Shown here: positions 31,359 through 42,127 of the stretch, in pieces
Position numbering within the stretch: the stretch's first letter is position 1
Layout of the letters: every line of letters starts with the position of its first letter
Source: Mycolicibacterium sp. ND9-15
GTDB taxonomy: Bacteria > Actinomycetota > Actinomycetes > Mycobacteriales > Mycobacteriaceae
Assembly: GCF_035918395.1 (NCBI RefSeq)
Contig: NZ_CP142362.1
Span: 285,501-349,500 of the forward strand
Length of the DNA: 64,000 nucleotides
Direction of reading: 5' to 3'
The notes under the pieces: model-generated
Told to the model about the DNA's origin: nothing
Database searches by the model: none
The model's input: only the letters and a program-made list of their open reading frames with translations
Position numbers and translations under genes: made by a program

Positions 31359-32165
31359 CTAAGCCCCTGACAGCGCCGCCCTCATCGCCTCTTTCGGCGC
31401 GGGCATTCCCGTGAACTGCTCGACCTGCGCGAAGGCCTGGTGCAGCAGCATCTGCAGACCGCTGATCACCCGCCCGCCCGCCGCTTCCACCGCCGAGGCC
31501 AACGGTGTCGGCCACGGCTCGTAGATCGCGTCGAGCAGCAACGGGATGTCCGCGAGTGCGGGTGCGTAGGCCGCGGCCGCGTCGGCGGGGATGGTGTTGA
31601 CCACCAGGTCCGCGTCGGCGACGGCCCTGCTCAGTTCGGGACCGCCGATCTCGCACCATCGGGCGTCGGCACCCAACCGCGTCGCGAGGTCCACCAGCGG
31701 CGCGGCCTTGTCGGGGTTCCGGGCTGCCACGGTCACCCGCCGCACGCCGAGTTCGGCCAGGCCGACGACGACCGCGGGCGCCGTACCGCCGGATCCGACC
31801 ACGATGCCGTGCGCGGCCGCGGGGTCCCCGAGTGCTCCCGTCACGCCGTCGACGTCGGTGTTGTCTGCGCGCCAGCCGATCTCGGTGCGCACCAGGGTGT
31901 TGGCCGAGCCGACCAGTTCCGCGCGGGTGGTGCGCTCGTCGGCGACGGCCAACGCCGCGAACTTGCCGGGCATCGTCACCGACACACCCACCCACTCCTG
32001 ACCGAAACTCGCCACCAGCCCCGGCAACTGCTCGGCGGTGCACTCGATTCGCTCATAGGTCCAGTCGTTCAGCCCCAGCGCGCGATAGGCCGCAAGGTGC
32101 AACTGCGGCGAGCGGGAGTGTTCGATCGGCGAGCCGAGCACCGCCGCTTTGCGGCCCCCGCTCAC
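31359..32165 (-). CDS. aroE: Shikimate dehydrogenase
   Basis: A 268-residue NADPH-dependent enzyme for the fourth shikimate step. GSPIEHSRSPQLHLAAYRAL is the shikimate-binding N-terminus, VTMPGKFAAL holds the usual catalytic lysine (K in MPGK), NTDVDG binds substrate, and VVGSGGTAPAVVVGL is the dinucleotide-binding loop. GTG at 32165 overlaps the mltG stop by four bases. Confidence 0.94.
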   Translation of the reverse strand: MSGGRKAAVLGSPIEHSRSPQLHLAAYRALGLNDWTYERIECTAEQLPGLVASFGQEWVGVSVTMPGKFAALAVADERTTRAELVGSANTLVRTEIGWRADNTDVDGVTGALGDPAAAHGIVVGSGGTAPAVVVGLAELGVRRVTVAARNPDKAAPLVDLATRLGADARWCEIGGPELSRAVADADLVVNTIPADAAAAYAPALADIPLLLDAIYEPWPTPLASAVEAAGGRVISGLQMLLHQAFAQVEQFTGMPAPKEAMRAALSGA

Positions 32166-33403
32166 CGCGCCGAATCGAGAACGCCATTGCGACGGGCGAG
32201 CTCGATGTTCGCGAGGTGCTGCTGGTACTCGCGGGTGAAAAGGGTTGTGCCGTGCATGTCGATGGTGACGAAGTACAGCCAGTCCCCCGGCGCAGGCTGC
32301 TCGGCAGCGGCCAGCGCGGGCTGGCTCGGTGAGCAGATCGGGGTAGCCGGAAGTCCCGGTCGGACGTAGGTGTTCCAGTCAGTCTGTTGCGCGCGGTCAT
32401 CGTCGGTGGTGGCCACTTCGATCCGGTCGAGCGGGTAGTTGACCGTGGAGTCGAACTCGAGGGTGCGGTTCTCGGCCAACCGGTTGTAGATGACGCGCGC
32501 CACCTTGGCGAAGTCTTCCGGTGTGGACTCCCGCTGCACCAGCGAGCCGACGGTCAGAATCTCGTACGGCGACATCTTCATGGCGGCAGCCGTCTCGATC
32601 AGTCCACCGTTTGCGTATTGCGCCGCGCTGGCGGAGACCAGGTTGGCGAGGATCTCCTCGGGCTGAGCGGACGGGTCGATGTTCCACGTCCCCGGGGCGA
32701 TCAGTCCCTCGAGGCGACGATGGTCTTCTCCCATCGCGGTGACGGGGCCCATAGCCCAGTCGGGCACCCCGAGTGCCGTCGGCGTGGCCGTCGCGGCCAC
32801 CTCCTTCAGCGCGCCCACCGGCACGCAGTGGCGCTCACCGTCGAGGTCGACGCACGTCGCGCGGGAGATCAGGTTCAAGATGCCATCGGTGACAGCGTTG
32901 GTCTTGACGTCGCGAACGTCGTCGAGTTGGCGCCCTTCGGCGATGGTGAGCTTGCCGACCCGGTTCTGCGGGTCTGCCAGTCGCTCGACGGCGTCGGCCG
33001 CCGGAATCTCGGTTCGCATCTTGTAGAACCCGGGCTGGATCGCGGAGATCGCGTCGTTGTCCTCGGCCGCGTCGACGAACGCGCCGACCGTCGCGACGAT
33101 GCTGTGCTCCTGCAGCGTCTTGCCGATCGCGGTGGTGGAGTCGCCGTCGTGCACCTGGATGACCACGTCGTTGACGCCGTCGCCGGTGAAGTCGTTACCG
33201 CTGAACAACGAGTGCCACATCTTCGATCCGAGGAACACCACGCCGATGACGACCACGATCAGCAGACCGACCGCCAGGGCGCCCGCCAGGCGACGCTTGC
33301 GCCGGTTGCGCGCCGCCCGCATCCGGTCCGCGCGGGTGATCCGGCGCCGCGGCGGACCGACCACCACCGGTTCGGCCCGCTCGCGGCTCCAAGGGTTAGT
33401 CAT
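32162..33403 (-). CDS. mltG: Endolytic murein transglycosylase MltG (YceG-like)
   Basis: A 413-residue inner-membrane enzyme that cuts nascent peptidoglycan strands. A basic cytoplasmic N-terminus is followed by one membrane helix (about 39-58), a LysM-like region, and the catalytic YceG domain with the glutamate E292 in [20 protein letters not shown]. The terminal segment [16 protein letters not shown] is typical. The open frame starts at 33436, but ATG at 33403 overlaps the ruvX stop by eight bases and gives the family start. Confidence 0.92.
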   Translation of the reverse strand: MTNPWSRERAEPVVVGPPRRRITRADRMRAARNRRKRRLAGALAVGLLIVVVIGVVFLGSKMWHSLFSGNDFTGDGVNDVVIQVHDGDSTTAIGKTLQEHSIVATVGAFVDAAEDNDAISAIQPGFYKMRTEIPAADAVERLADPQNRVGKLTIAEGRQLDDVRDVKTNAVTDGILNLISRATCVDLDGERHCVPVGALKEVAATATPTALGVPDWAMGPVTAMGEDHRRLEGLIAPGTWNIDPSAQPEEILANLVSASAAQYANGGLIETAAAMKMSPYEILTVGSLVQRESTPEDFAKVARVIYNRLAENRTLEFDSTVNYPLDRIEVATTDDDRAQQTDWNTYVRPGLPATPICSPSQPALAAAEQPAPGDWLYFVTIDMHGTTLFTREYQQHLANIELARRNGVLDSAR

Positions 33404-33977
33404 CCCCGACCTCTCCGTGCGCGGCGAAATGCTCATCCGCTCCTCGCGTGCGCGACGCCGCGCGCCGCTGGTCCAACCAGTTCTGCAGAATGCTCACCGC
33501 CGCCGCCTGATCGATGATCGAGCGCTGACCCCTGGCACGAACACCGGCCTCCCGCAGCGAGCGCGCAGCCACCACCGTAGTGAGTCGCTCGTCCGCCAAT
33601 CGCACGGGTGTCGGCGCGATCCGCGTGGCCAACGCGTCGGCCAACGCGACGGCGTCCTGCGCGGAGGTCCCGGAGCGGTCGGCGAGCGTGCGGGGCAACC
33701 CCACCACGACCTCGACGACGTCCAGGTCCTCGACCAACCCCACAAGTCGCCGGATGTGGCGGTTGGTGCGGTCGCGACGGACGGTTTCGACCGGCGTGGC
33801 CAGGATGCCGTCCGGATCGCTGGCGGCCACACCGATCCGCACGCTGCCGACATCGATGCCGATCCGTCGACCCCGCCCCGGGTCCGGTGGGTTCAGGGAA
33901 TCTCCTGGCCGATCCGGCGAGCGATCTTCTGATGCTCTTGGCGTAAGCGGCGCATCGCCCGTCGGTGTGGATTCCAC
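33396..33977 (-). CDS. ruvX: RuvX/YqgF family Holliday junction resolvase-like protein
   Basis: A 193-residue RNase H-fold protein; family members process pre-16S rRNA or cut Holliday junctions. [16 protein letters not shown] carries the first acidic residue, [13 protein letters not shown] the middle motif and [17 protein letters not shown] the last. An N-terminal tail of about 40 residues and a C-terminal tail of about 20 extend the usual 140-170. The frame is open to 34100, inside alaS; GTG at 33977, four bases after the alaS stop, is preferred. Confidence 0.88.
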   Translation of the reverse strand: MESTPTGDAPLTPRASEDRSPDRPGDSLNPPDPGRGRRIGIDVGSVRIGVAASDPDGILATPVETVRRDRTNRHIRRLVGLVEDLDVVEVVVGLPRTLADRSGTSAQDAVALADALATRIAPTPVRLADERLTTVVAARSLREAGVRARGQRSIIDQAAAVSILQNWLDQRRAASRTRGADEHFAAHGEVGDD

Positions 33978-33981
33978 GCGG

Positions 33982-36681
33982 CTAGCTCCGGTCGATCTCT
34001 GCGCGCAGCGCGGCCAACGCCGCGTCGATTCCTGCCGCCCCCCTACCGGAACCCTGTGCCAGGTCGGCCTTTCCGCCGCCACGGCCGTTGACCGCCGCAC
34101 CCAACTGCTTCACCAGATCGTTTGCCCGAAAGCCGAGGTCTTGCGCGGCCGGGTTGACCGCCACCACGAACGGGACCGTGTCGTTGTCGCCCTCGGCGAT
34201 CAGTGCCACCACGGCGGGGTCGCTGCCGAGCTTGCCGCGGATGTCGCCCACCAGGGTGCGCAGATCGCCGGCCGACATCCCACCGGCCATCCGCTGCGCC
34301 ACCAGACGGACCCTACCCACAAGTTCCGCCCCGGCGGCGGCATTCGCTGCCGCGGCGCGCGCATTGGCCAGACGCAGCCGATCCAGCTCCTTCTCGGCCG
34401 CCCGCAGCCGCTCGACCAGGTTCGCCACCCGTGCCGGCACCTCCTCGGACGGGACCTTCATCGACGAGGCGAGGCCGGCCATCAACGCCCGTTCCTTGGC
34501 AAGGTGGCGGAACGAGTCCAGACCGACATAGGCCTCGACGCGGCGCACGCCGGAACCGACCGACGACTCGCCGAGGATGGTCACCGGACCGATCTGCGCG
34601 GAGTTGTGCACGTGGGTGCCGCCGCACAGCTCCAGCGAGAACGGGCCGCCGATCTCCACCACGCGGACCCGGTCGGGGTACTGCTCGCCGAACAGCGCTA
34701 TCGCGCCCATCGACTTGGCCTTCTCCAGCTCCGTGCTGAACGTGTGCACCTCGTAGTCGGCCTCGACCGCCTCGTTGGTGACCTCCTCGATCTCGGTGCG
34801 CTGTTCCTCGGAGAGCGGGCCCTGCCAGTTGAAGTCGAACCGCAAGTAGCCCGGCCTGTTCAGTGAGCCCGCTTGAACGGCGTTCGGCCCCAACACCTGC
34901 CGCAGTGCGGCGTGCACCATATGCGTTCCGGAATGGCCCTGAGTCGCGCCGTGCCGCCACCGCGGATCCACCGAAGCGATCACCGTGTCACCCTCGACGA
35001 ACTCGCCGGACTCGACCGTGACGCGGTGTGCCCACAGGGTTTTCGCGATCTTCTGCACATCGGTGACCGCCGCCTTGGCCGCGGCGGACGAGCCCGAGCC
35101 GCTGATCGTGCCCTCGTCGGCGATCTGACCGCCGGACTCGGCGTAGAACGGAGTGCGGTCGAGGATCAACTCGATGCGGTCCGGTTGCTCACCACGGCGG
35201 CTGTGAGATACGACGGGCACCCTCGTACCGTCGACGAAAATACCGAGAATCCTTGCCTCGGAGGATAACTCGTCGAACCCGGTGAACTCGGTGGGCCCTG
35301 CGTCGACCAGCTCGCGATATGCCGACAAGTCCGAGTGCGCCTGCTTGCGTGCCGCTGCGTCTGCCTTGGCACGCTGCCGCTGCTGGGCCATCAGGCTGCG
35401 GAAGCCTTCCTCGTCGACGCTCAGGTCGGCCTCGGCGGCCATCTCCAAAGTCAATTCGATCGGGAAGCCGTAGGTGTCGTGCAGGGTGAAGGCGTCATGC
35501 CCGGACAGTCTGTCGGCGCCCTTGGCCTTGGTCGCGCTGGCCGCCTCCTCGAACAGGCGCGAACCGGACGCCAGTGTGCGGTTGAATGCGGTCTCCTCGG
35601 CAACGGCGATTCGCTGGATGCGATCGAAGTCGGCGACCAGTTCGGGGTACGACGGGCCCATCGCGTCGCGCACTGTGCCCATCAGGTCCGCCATGACCGG
35701 GTCTTCGACGCCGAGCAGTTTGGCGGCGCGGATGATCCGGCGGAGCAGGCGGCGCAGCACATATCCGCGACCCTCGTTGCCGGGGCTCACACCGTCGCCG
35801 ATGATGATCGCCGCCGTGCGGCTGTGGTCGGCGATGATTCGGTAACGCACGTCGCTGGCATGTGAGCCGGGGCTTCCGTACGGGATCGGCGAGCGCGTCT
35901 CAACGAGGTCGATGGCTGGGCGCAACAGGTCAGTCTCGTAGACGTTGTCCACGCCCTGCAGCAGGCAGGCGACCCGCTCGACGCCCATGCCGGTGTCGAT
36001 GTTCTTGCGTGGCAGTGGGCCGAGGATCTCGAAGTCCTCTTTGGAGGTGCCCTCGCCGCGCTCGTTCTGCATGAACACGAGGTTCCAGATCTCGATGTAA
36101 CGGTCCTCGTTGACCACCGGGCCGCCCTCGACGCCGTAATCGGGGCCGCGATCGTAGTAGATCTCCGACGACGGCCCGCACGGTCCTGGAATGCCCATCG
36201 ACCAGTAGTTGTCGGCCATTCCGCGCCGTTGAATGCGGTCCGGCGGCAGTCCGGCGACCTGCTGCCACAGTTCGCTCGCCTCGTCGTCGTCCAGATAGAC
36301 CGTGGCCCACAGCCGCTCCGGATCGAGCCCGTAACCGCCCCGGTCGACCGGGTTGGTCAACAGCGTCCAAGCGAGTTCGATGGCGCCCTTCTTGAAGTAG
36401 TCGCCGAACGAGAAGTTGCCCGCCATCTGGAAGAAGGTGTTGTGGCGGGTGGTGATGCCCACCTCATCGATATCGGGCGTGCGGATGCACTTCTGAATGC
36501 TGGTCGCCCGTTTCCACGGCGGGGCCTGCTGCCCGAGGAAGTAGGGCACGAACTGCACCATGCCGGCGTTGACGAAGAGCAGATTGGGGTCGTCGAGGAT
36601 CACCGAGGCGCTCGGCACCTCGGTGTGGCCCGCTGTCACGAAGTGATCGAGGAAACGCTTCCTGATCTCGTGTGTCTGCAC
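33982..36681 (-). CDS. alaS: Alanyl-tRNA synthetase
   Basis: An 899-residue class II synthetase. [19 protein letters not shown] begins the catalytic core, with [20 protein letters not shown] (motif 2 region) and [21 protein letters not shown] (motif 3). The editing domain has [13 protein letters not shown] and [10 protein letters not shown], which bind zinc. A C-terminal [12 protein letters not shown] domain is present. GTG at 36681 with AAGGA upstream matches the family start; the frame is open to 36732. First gene of the long alaS-to-aroQ run. Confidence 0.96.
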   Translation of the reverse strand: MQTHEIRKRFLDHFVTAGHTEVPSASVILDDPNLLFVNAGMVQFVPYFLGQQAPPWKRATSIQKCIRTPDIDEVGITTRHNTFFQMAGNFSFGDYFKKGAIELAWTLLTNPVDRGGYGLDPERLWATVYLDDDEASELWQQVAGLPPDRIQRRGMADNYWSMGIPGPCGPSSEIYYDRGPDYGVEGGPVVNEDRYIEIWNLVFMQNERGEGTSKEDFEILGPLPRKNIDTGMGVERVACLLQGVDNVYETDLLRPAIDLVETRSPIPYGSPGSHASDVRYRIIADHSRTAAIIIGDGVSPGNEGRGYVLRRLLRRIIRAAKLLGVEDPVMADLMGTVRDAMGPSYPELVADFDRIQRIAVAEETAFNRTLASGSRLFEEAASATKAKGADRLSGHDAFTLHDTYGFPIELTLEMAAEADLSVDEEGFRSLMAQQRQRAKADAAARKQAHSDLSAYRELVDAGPTEFTGFDELSSEARILGIFVDGTRVPVVSHSRRGEQPDRIELILDRTPFYAESGGQIADEGTISGSGSSAAAKAAVTDVQKIAKTLWAHRVTVESGEFVEGDTVIASVDPRWRHGATQGHSGTHMVHAALRQVLGPNAVQAGSLNRPGYLRFDFNWQGPLSEEQRTEIEEVTNEAVEADYEVHTFSTELEKAKSMGAIALFGEQYPDRVRVVEIGGPFSLELCGGTHVHNSAQIGPVTILGESSVGSGVRRVEAYVGLDSFRHLAKERALMAGLASSMKVPSEEVPARVANLVERLRAAEKELDRLRLANARAAAANAAAGAELVGRVRLVAQRMAGGMSAGDLRTLVGDIRGKLGSDPAVVALIAEGDNDTVPFVVAVNPAAQDLGFRANDLVKQLGAAVNGRGGGKADLAQGSGRGAAGIDAALAALRAEIDRS

Positions 36682-36798
36682 GTCTGATACATCCTTGAAG
36701 TTTCGCTGGTACCTGCGACTATTCGACCGCACTACAGTACCGGCCGCGGTTGGCAGGTCGAAAAGTCAACGAACGGGCGTCGCTCGCAGTGCCCCAGG

Positions 36799-37230
36799 TC
36801 AGACTCGATCGGATATCGCCGCGTCCCCGGCGTCGGCGATGAAGCTCAGGCGCACTTCACGCTGCGGATTGTCGCGGTTGAGATCGACGAGGACGACGCT
36901 CTGCCAGGTGCCGAGCAGCGGTCGGCCGTCCTGTACGGGCAGAGTCACGGAAGGCGACACCAGCGCGGGCAGCACATGGTCGGCGCCGTGGCCCGGTGAG
37001 CCGTGCGAGTGACGGTAGCGGTCGTCGCGCGGGAGTAGCCGTTCGAGCGTGTCCACCAGGTCGGCGTCGGAGCCCGCGCCCGTCTCGATGATCGCCACAC
37101 CCGCGGTCGCGTGTGGCACGAAGACATTGCACAAGCCGTCGCCGCGGCCGCCGCAGAACGAGCGCACCGCGTCGGTCAGGTCGATGATGCGGCGCTGGCC
37201 GGTGTCGATTTCGAGCACGTCGGAGTACAC
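36799..37230 (-). CDS. YjbQ family protein (Rv2556c-like, secondary thiamine-phosphate synthase type)
   Basis: A protein of 143 residues. The signature CNVFVPHATAGVAIIETGAGSD with its His, then HGADHVLPALVSPSVTLPV and LLGTWQSVVLVDLNRDNPQR, place it in the UPF0047/YjbQ family; some members can substitute weakly for thiamine-phosphate synthase, but the true role is unsettled. GTG at 37230 is chosen; GTG at 37218 would match the shorter M. tuberculosis form. Located upstream of alaS, as in M. tuberculosis. Confidence 0.82.
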   Translation of the reverse strand: MYSDVLEIDTGQRRIIDLTDAVRSFCGGRGDGLCNVFVPHATAGVAIIETGAGSDADLVDTLERLLPRDDRYRHSHGSPGHGADHVLPALVSPSVTLPVQDGRPLLGTWQSVVLVDLNRDNPQREVRLSFIADAGDAAISDRV

Positions 37231-37357
37231 GCCGTCCAGGGTACGAGCGGCGCACCGAAAGCCGCCTGATCCGTTGTGCCGGACGCGTCTCGAGAGGAAG
37301 CTGAGAAGTGGTCCGGTGGTGTCACTGGGGCGCCACCCCGAGCGAAGGGGGTGGGCC

Positions 37358-37978
37358 GTGTACGCACGCTCTACCACAGTCCAGGCACGACCTTCGTCGA
37401 TCGATGACGGCATCGACTTCATCCGTACCGAGGCGATGCCGGCGTTGGCGGCAATGGACGGGTACGTCGGCTTGTCGCTGTTGGTGGATCGGGATTCCGG
37501 CCGTTGCATCACGACCAGCGCGTGGGAGTCCGACGACGCACTGCAGGCGAGCACCGAGCGGGCGGCCCCGCTGCGGGAGCGCGCCGCAGAACGCTTCGGC
37601 GGCGAGGGTTCCGTCGATCAGTGGGAGATCGGCGTGATGCACCGCGATCACCGATCGGCGCAGGGCGCATGCGTCCGTGTGACCTGGCTCAGGCTGCCGC
37701 GCGAGCACATCGCCCGCTCGATCGAGTTCTACAAGACCGATGTGCTGCCGGCCCTGGCGGATCTCGACGGGTTCTGCAGCGCCAGCTATCTGGTCAACCC
37801 GGCTTCGGGACGCGCGGTCTCGTCGACGACCTTCGACAGTCACGAGGCGATGTCGGGAAATCAGGAGCAGGCCCGCGAACTGCGTAACGCGCGGACCCGC
37901 GAACTCGGCGCCGACATCGTCGACGTCGGCGAGTTCGATTTGGCCGTCGCGTACCTCCGCGTACCGGAAATGGCCTGA
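37358..37978 (+). CDS. ABM-domain-like protein (Rv2557/Rv2558-like)
   Basis: A 206-residue protein with two similar halves, each like a dimeric alpha/beta-barrel (antibiotic-biosynthesis-monooxygenase fold): MPALAAMDGYVGLSLLVDRDSG in the first half and VLPALADLDGFCSASYLVNP in the second. It matches the M. tuberculosis pair Rv2557/Rv2558, reported as starvation- and granuloma-associated; only one copy is present here. GTG at 37358 (VYARSTT) follows GAAGGGGG. Function unknown. Confidence 0.78.
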   Translation: MYARSTTVQARPSSIDDGIDFIRTEAMPALAAMDGYVGLSLLVDRDSGRCITTSAWESDDALQASTERAAPLRERAAERFGGEGSVDQWEIGVMHRDHRSAQGACVRVTWLRLPREHIARSIEFYKTDVLPALADLDGFCSASYLVNPASGRAVSSTTFDSHEAMSGNQEQARELRNARTRELGADIVDVGEFDLAVAYLRVPEMA

Positions 37979-38056
37979 TCCGTAATTGCTTGACTCGACC
38001 GTTTATTGACGTCGGTGTCGGGGTACCTCACTGTCACCCGAGACCATGGAGGAACC

Positions 38057-38365
38057 ATGACCATCACCGGCGTTATCACCGCAATTCTGATCGGCGCAGT
38101 GGTCGGCGTGCTGGCGCGCCTGATCCTGCCCGGCAGGCAACCCATCGGCATGCTGGTGACGATCCTCGTCGGCATCGTGTCGGCGTTCATCGGCACCTGG
38201 CTTGCCCATGCGATGGGCCTGCCCACCGCCACCAAGGGAGTCGACTGGATCGAGCTTCTCGTCCAGGTCGTCGTCGCCGTGATCGGTGTGGCTCTCGTGT
38301 CCGCGCTGATGGGCCGCAGGCGCACCGGCGTGATGGGCACGCGCCGCCGCGGCGTGCTCCGGTAG
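38057..38365 (+). CDS. GlsB/YeaQ/YmgE family stress-associated membrane protein
   Basis: A protein of 102 residues with three membrane segments (about 5-25, 31-52 and 66-86) and the family pattern GVLARLILPGRQPIG and VGIVSAFIGTWLA. Members are small stress-induced inner-membrane proteins of unknown mechanism. ATG at 38057 follows GGAGGAA at ideal spacing; the longer frame to 38006 is rejected. A strong hairpin follows the stop. Confidence 0.85.
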   Translation: MTITGVITAILIGAVVGVLARLILPGRQPIGMLVTILVGIVSAFIGTWLAHAMGLPTATKGVDWIELLVQVVVAVIGVALVSALMGRRRTGVMGTRRRGVLR

Positions 38366-38378
38366 CCGCGCCACCCCG

Positions 38379-38414
38379 GCGATCCCGGCTGTGCCCCCCG
38401 GCAGCCGGGATCGC
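38379..38414 (+). terminator. Hairpin terminator after the GlsB/YeaQ-type gene
   Basis: Perfect 13-bp stem GCGATCCCGGCTG (38379-38391) with its complement (38402-38414), 10-base loop, followed by the short pyrimidine stretch TTCTGTC. Begins 13 bases after the stop codon. Confidence 0.75.
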
Positions 38415-38577
38415 TTCTGTCACAAGCACATCAGCAGTTCGTTCTGCTCGAGCACCTGAATGTTTTCGGACACCCCCTGTTTGGTGATGCCGAAGGCTGA
38501 TCGCGATATTGCACCCACGGCTTGAATCCAAGGGTCGGCCAACGACCGTGACTGCAATCTTCGGAGTCGGCTTCGGT

Positions 38578-39906
38578 TCAGCGCGTGCGGCGGATGATCG
38601 CGCGCAGCTTCTCGAGCCGGGTGCCGATCTCGCGTTCGGCACCGTGGTTGGTCGGCCGATAGTAGTCGACGCCTACCAGTTCATCGGGCGGATACTGTTG
38701 TGGCACAATGCCGTCCGGGTCGTCGTGGCTGTATTTGTAGCCGATCGCGTTGCCCAGTTTGTTGGCACCGGAGTAGTGGCCGTCGCGCAGATGCGGCGGC
38801 ACCGATCCCGCCTTGCCCGCGCGGATGTCGGCCATCGCCGCGCCCAGCGCCGTCGTCACCGCATTCGATTTCGGCGCGGTGGCGAGATGAACCGTGGCGT
38901 GCGCCAGCGTCAGTTGCGCTTCGGGCATCCCGATCAGCTGCACGGTCTGCGCGGCGGCGACCGCGGTCTGCAGTGCGGTCGGGTCTGCCATGCCGACATC
39001 CTCGCTGGCCAGGATCATCAGCCGCCGCGCCACGAACCGCGGGTCCTCCCCGGCGACCAGCATCCGGGACAGATAGTGCAGGGCCGCGTCCACGTCGGAT
39101 CCGCGGACCGACTTGATGAACGCGCTGATCACGTCGTAGTGCTGATCCCCGTCGCGGTCGTAGCGGACCGCGGCCTTGTCGAGCGATTGCTCGATGGTTT
39201 CGACCGTCACCTGCTCCCCCGCTTCGGCCGCGACCTCGAGAGCGGTCAACGCACGGCGGGCATCGCCGGCCGACAGCGTCACGAGGAGGTCGACGGCCTC
39301 GTCGGTGACCTTGACCTTGCCGCCGAGGCCGCGCGGGTCGTCGATGCCACGACCGACCAGCGTGCGCACCGCGTCGGCGCCGAGGGGCTGCAACTGCAGG
39401 ATCAGCGACCGCGACAGCAGCGGGGCGACGACCGAGAACGACGGGTTCTCGGTGGTCGCCGCGACCAGTGCCACGACGCGGTTCTCCACGGCGGACAACA
39501 GCGCGTCCTGTTGTGTCTTGGAGAACCGGTGCACCTCGTCGATGAACAGCACGGTCTGTTCGCCGTGGGCGGCGGCGCGCCTGGCGACGTCGATCACGGC
39601 CCGGACCTCTTTGACCCCCGCCGACAGCGCCGACAGCGCCTCGAACCGGCGGCCGGTGGCCTGCGAGATCAGCGACGCGAGCGTGGTCTTACCGGTGCCG
39701 GGCGGACCGTAGAGGATGACCGAGGCCGCCCCCGAGCCCTCCACCATCCGGCGCAACGGGGAACCGGGTTGCAGCAGATGGTCCTGCCCGACGACCTCGT
39801 CCAGCGTCGCCGGGCGCATCCGCACCGCCAACGGCGCCGACGCGCCGACCGCCCCCGCGGCAGGCGAGGCGGCCTCACCGGGGACGTCGAACAGACCGTC
39901 GGACAC
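38578..39906 (-). CDS. rarA: Replication-associated recombination protein RarA (MgsA)
   Basis: A 442-residue AAA+ ATPase of the clamp-loader superfamily acting at stalled forks. Walker A is GPPGTGKT, Walker [10 protein letters not shown], sensor 1 AATTENPSF, and the C-terminal tetramerisation region holds [20 protein letters not shown]. The M. tuberculosis homologue is Rv2559c. The longer Gly/Ala-rich N-terminus before PLAVRMRP is usual for actinobacteria. Confidence 0.94.
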   Translation of the reverse strand: MSDGLFDVPGEAASPAAGAVGASAPLAVRMRPATLDEVVGQDHLLQPGSPLRRMVEGSGAASVILYGPPGTGKTTLASLISQATGRRFEALSALSAGVKEVRAVIDVARRAAAHGEQTVLFIDEVHRFSKTQQDALLSAVENRVVALVAATTENPSFSVVAPLLSRSLILQLQPLGADAVRTLVGRGIDDPRGLGGKVKVTDEAVDLLVTLSAGDARRALTALEVAAEAGEQVTVETIEQSLDKAAVRYDRDGDQHYDVISAFIKSVRGSDVDAALHYLSRMLVAGEDPRFVARRLMILASEDVGMADPTALQTAVAAAQTVQLIGMPEAQLTLAHATVHLATAPKSNAVTTALGAAMADIRAGKAGSVPPHLRDGHYSGANKLGNAIGYKYSHDDPDGIVPQQYPPDELVGVDYYRPTNHGAEREIGTRLEKLRAIIRRTR

Positions 39907-39931
39907 GCCTTCTGCTTACCACGGACCGGTG

Positions 39932-40768
39932 TCAGTACGCGGCGGGCGCCGTCACGAAATCGATCAGCTCCTCGACCCGCCCGATCAGTTCAGGCTCGAG
40001 GTCGGTCCAGTCGCGCACCCGTCCGCGGATCCGCTGCCAGGCTCTCGCGATGTCGGCCTGCTCGGCGGCCGGCCAGCCCAGCGCGCGGCAGACGCCCTGC
40101 TTCCACTCGACGCCTTTTGGGATCACGGGCCACGCCGCCACGCCCAGCCGCGCGGGTTTGACGGCCTGCCAGATGTCGACGAACGGGTGGCCGACGACCA
40201 GCGTGTGCACGCCGCCGGGCCCGCGCCGCACCGCGTCCGCGATGCGTGCCTCCTTCGAACCCGCCATTAGGTGGTCGACGAGCACCCCGAGCCTGCGACC
40301 GGGTCCGGGCCGAAAGTCCTCGACGATCGCCACGAGATCGTCGACGCCGCCGAGGTGTTCGACGACGACCCCTTCGACCCGCAGATCGTGGCCCCACACC
40401 TGCTCGACGAGTTCGGCATCGTGTCGGCCCTCGACGTAGATGCGACTCTCCAGCGCGACCTTTGCCCGCGCCCCGTGTACCGCCACCGATCCCGACGCGG
40501 TCCGGGTAATTGTGGGTGCGGCGCGTTTGGGCGCGGTCAGGATGACGGGTTTACCGTCGATCAGGTATCCCGGGCCGACGGGAAAGGGTTTGCGGCGGCC
40601 GTTGCGGTCCTCCAGTTCCATCCGGCCGTATTCGATGCACACGACGGCGCCGACGTAGCCGGTCTGCGCGTCTTCGACGACCAGTCCGATCTCGGCCGGC
40701 CGCTCGGTCGAACGGACTTTGCGGTGCGGGTTGTTGGCGAGGATGTCAGAGCCATAGCGATCAGCCAC
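39932..40768 (-). CDS. DUF3097 family protein
   Basis: A protein of 278 residues, recognised from the order RYGSDILANNPHRK, VGAVVCIEYGRMELEDRNGR, SRIYVEGRHDAELVEQVWGHDLR and VLVDHLMAGSKE. This actinobacterial family has a Toprim-like segment (VEGxxDAELVE...LVDH), hinting at nucleic-acid metabolism; that is inference. GTG at 40768 is preferred to the 41089 start, which would run through the divergent SDR gene. It lies 25 bases upstream of rarA in transcription direction. Confidence 0.78.
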   Translation of the reverse strand: MADRYGSDILANNPHRKVRSTERPAEIGLVVEDAQTGYVGAVVCIEYGRMELEDRNGRRKPFPVGPGYLIDGKPVILTAPKRAAPTITRTASGSVAVHGARAKVALESRIYVEGRHDAELVEQVWGHDLRVEGVVVEHLGGVDDLVAIVEDFRPGPGRRLGVLVDHLMAGSKEARIADAVRRGPGGVHTLVVGHPFVDIWQAVKPARLGVAAWPVIPKGVEWKQGVCRALGWPAAEQADIARAWQRIRGRVRDWTDLEPELIGRVEELIDFVTAPAAY

Positions 40769-40840
40769 CGGGCGATCGTAGGGTCCGGTTCTCCCGCCAA
40801 CTGACGCAAAGTGTCCCCGACACGCCGAGATTTCGTCAGC

Positions 40841-40846
40841 GACAAT
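40841..40846 (+). promoter_or_regulatory. Candidate -10 element for the SDR gene
   Basis: GACAAT has the conserved A and T of a -10 hexamer and ends seven bases before GTG at 40854, the leaderless spacing. Confidence 0.3.
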
Positions 40847-40853
40847 GCTGGGT

Positions 40854-41654
40854 GTGACGGATCTGACCCGATATGGACCGTGGGCGGTGATCGCCGGCGG
40901 CTCCGAGGGTGTGGGCGCCGAGTTCGCCCACCAACTCGGCGCTGCGGGGATCAATCTCGTGCTGATCGCGCGCAAGCCCGATCCCCTCGAACGGACGGCC
41001 GACGCGTGCCGTCGAAGCGGCGTCGACGTGCGAACGGTCGCTGCCGATCTGACGTCACCCGACACGCTGGGCCGGGTGGTGGCCGCCACCTCCGACGTCG
41101 AGGTCGGACTGCTGATCTACAACGCCGGCGCCAACACCTGCAGCGAGCATTTCCTCGACGCGGACCTCGACGACTTCCAGCGGGTGATCGACCTGAACGT
41201 CGGCGCGATGCTCGCACTGGTGCAGCACTTCGGCCGTCCGATGCGCGGGCGCCGCCGGGGCGGAATCCTGATGGTCGGATCGATGGCGGGTTACCTGGGG
41301 TCCATGCGCCACACGGTGTACGGCGGTGTGAAGGCGTTCGGGCGGGTCTTCGCCGAGGGCCTGTGGCTGGAGTTGCGCGAATACGACGTCCACGTGCTGG
41401 AACTCGTTCTCGGAGTGACCCGCACGCCCGCGATGGAGCGCGTCGGGCTGAACTTCGACGTGCCCGGTATGCGGGTCGCCGAGCCCGCCGACGTGGCGCG
41501 TGAAGGCCTGGCGCAGTTGGGGAACGGGCCGGTGCATGTGGCGGGCGGCAACGCCGCCGATGTCGCGCGTCGCAGCGATCCGGACCGGGCCAAGATCGTC
41601 CTGGGCACCCACCGTTTCATGGAGAAGTTGTTGGGCGAGAAAGGAAGCAGATGA
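40854..41654 (+). CDS. Short-chain dehydrogenase/reductase
   Basis: A 266-residue SDR. The cofactor motif reads AGGSEGVG, the structural NAG is in IYNAGANTC, and the catalytic Ser/Tyr/Lys are in GSMAGYLGSMRHTVYGGVKAF (Y-x-x-x-K as YGGVK). GTG at 40854 (VTDLTRYGPW) fits a leaderless transcript; ATG at 40845 in frame is the alternative. The stop overlaps the NTF2-like gene by four bases, so the two probably act together. Substrate unknown. Confidence 0.85.
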   Translation: MTDLTRYGPWAVIAGGSEGVGAEFAHQLGAAGINLVLIARKPDPLERTADACRRSGVDVRTVAADLTSPDTLGRVVAATSDVEVGLLIYNAGANTCSEHFLDADLDDFQRVIDLNVGAMLALVQHFGRPMRGRRRGGILMVGSMAGYLGSMRHTVYGGVKAFGRVFAEGLWLELREYDVHVLELVLGVTRTPAMERVGLNFDVPGMRVAEPADVAREGLAQLGNGPVHVAGGNAADVARRSDPDRAKIVLGTHRFMEKLLGEKGSR

Positions 41655-42127
41655 CCGACGTGGCGGACCTGGAGCGGCGGTTGCAGCGCATCGAGGACGA
41701 GCGCGCGGTCGAACGGCTGATTGCCTCGTACGGCCCCCTCGTCGACGCGGGCGAAGCAGACGTCGTGGCGGATCTCTGGGCGCAAGACGGCAGCTACGAC
41801 GTCGAGGGGTGGTACATGGCCAACCGTGACGAGGTCGCGGCGATGGTGCGCTCCGACGCCCACCAGGGGCTGATTCGTCGAGGCTGCTGCCACTTCCTCG
41901 GGCCGGCGGTGGTCACGGTCGATGGCGATGACGCGGTCGCCGTGTGCGAGTCGGTGCTGGTGACACGCCGCGACGACGGGTTCGCCGTGTCGCGGGCGGG
42001 CGCCAACCACTTCCGGTTGCGCCGCCGCGACGGGCGATGGGTCATCGTCGCGCGGCGGACACGGGCGTTGAATGGCACGGCCGAGGCGCGGGAGCTGTTG
42101 GCGTTGGGAGTGGCGGGACACTCATAA
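41651..42127 (+). CDS. SnoaL-like / NTF2-fold protein
   Basis: A 158-residue protein with the NTF2-like pattern: LERRLQRIEDERAVERLIASYGPLVDAGE, then DLWAQDGSYDVEG and a C-terminal sheet FRLRRRDGRWVIVARRTRAL. This fold is used by small isomerases, dehydratases and hydrolases of polyketide or steroid-like substrates. ATG at 41651 overlaps the SDR stop (ATGA). Confidence 0.82.
   Translation: MTDVADLERRLQRIEDERAVERLIASYGPLVDAGEADVVADLWAQDGSYDVEGWYMANRDEVAAMVRSDAHQGLIRRGCCHFLGPAVVTVDGDDAVAVCESVLVTRRDDGFAVSRAGANHFRLRRRDGRWVIVARRTRALNGTAEARELLALGVAGHS

Noticed and set aside
31021..31370. A plus-strand frame opposite the prepilin-peptidase gene
   Set aside because: It is Arg/Pro/His-rich and lacks the membrane pattern; the minus-strand frame has the GAGDVKL signature.
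37231..37554. A longer YjbQ protein starting at 37554
   Set aside because: The extension is antisense to the ABM-like gene and has no similarity to the family.
40769..41089. A longer DUF3097 protein starting at 41089
   Set aside because: It would run antisense through the conserved SDR N-terminus; the family sequence begins at GTG 40768.
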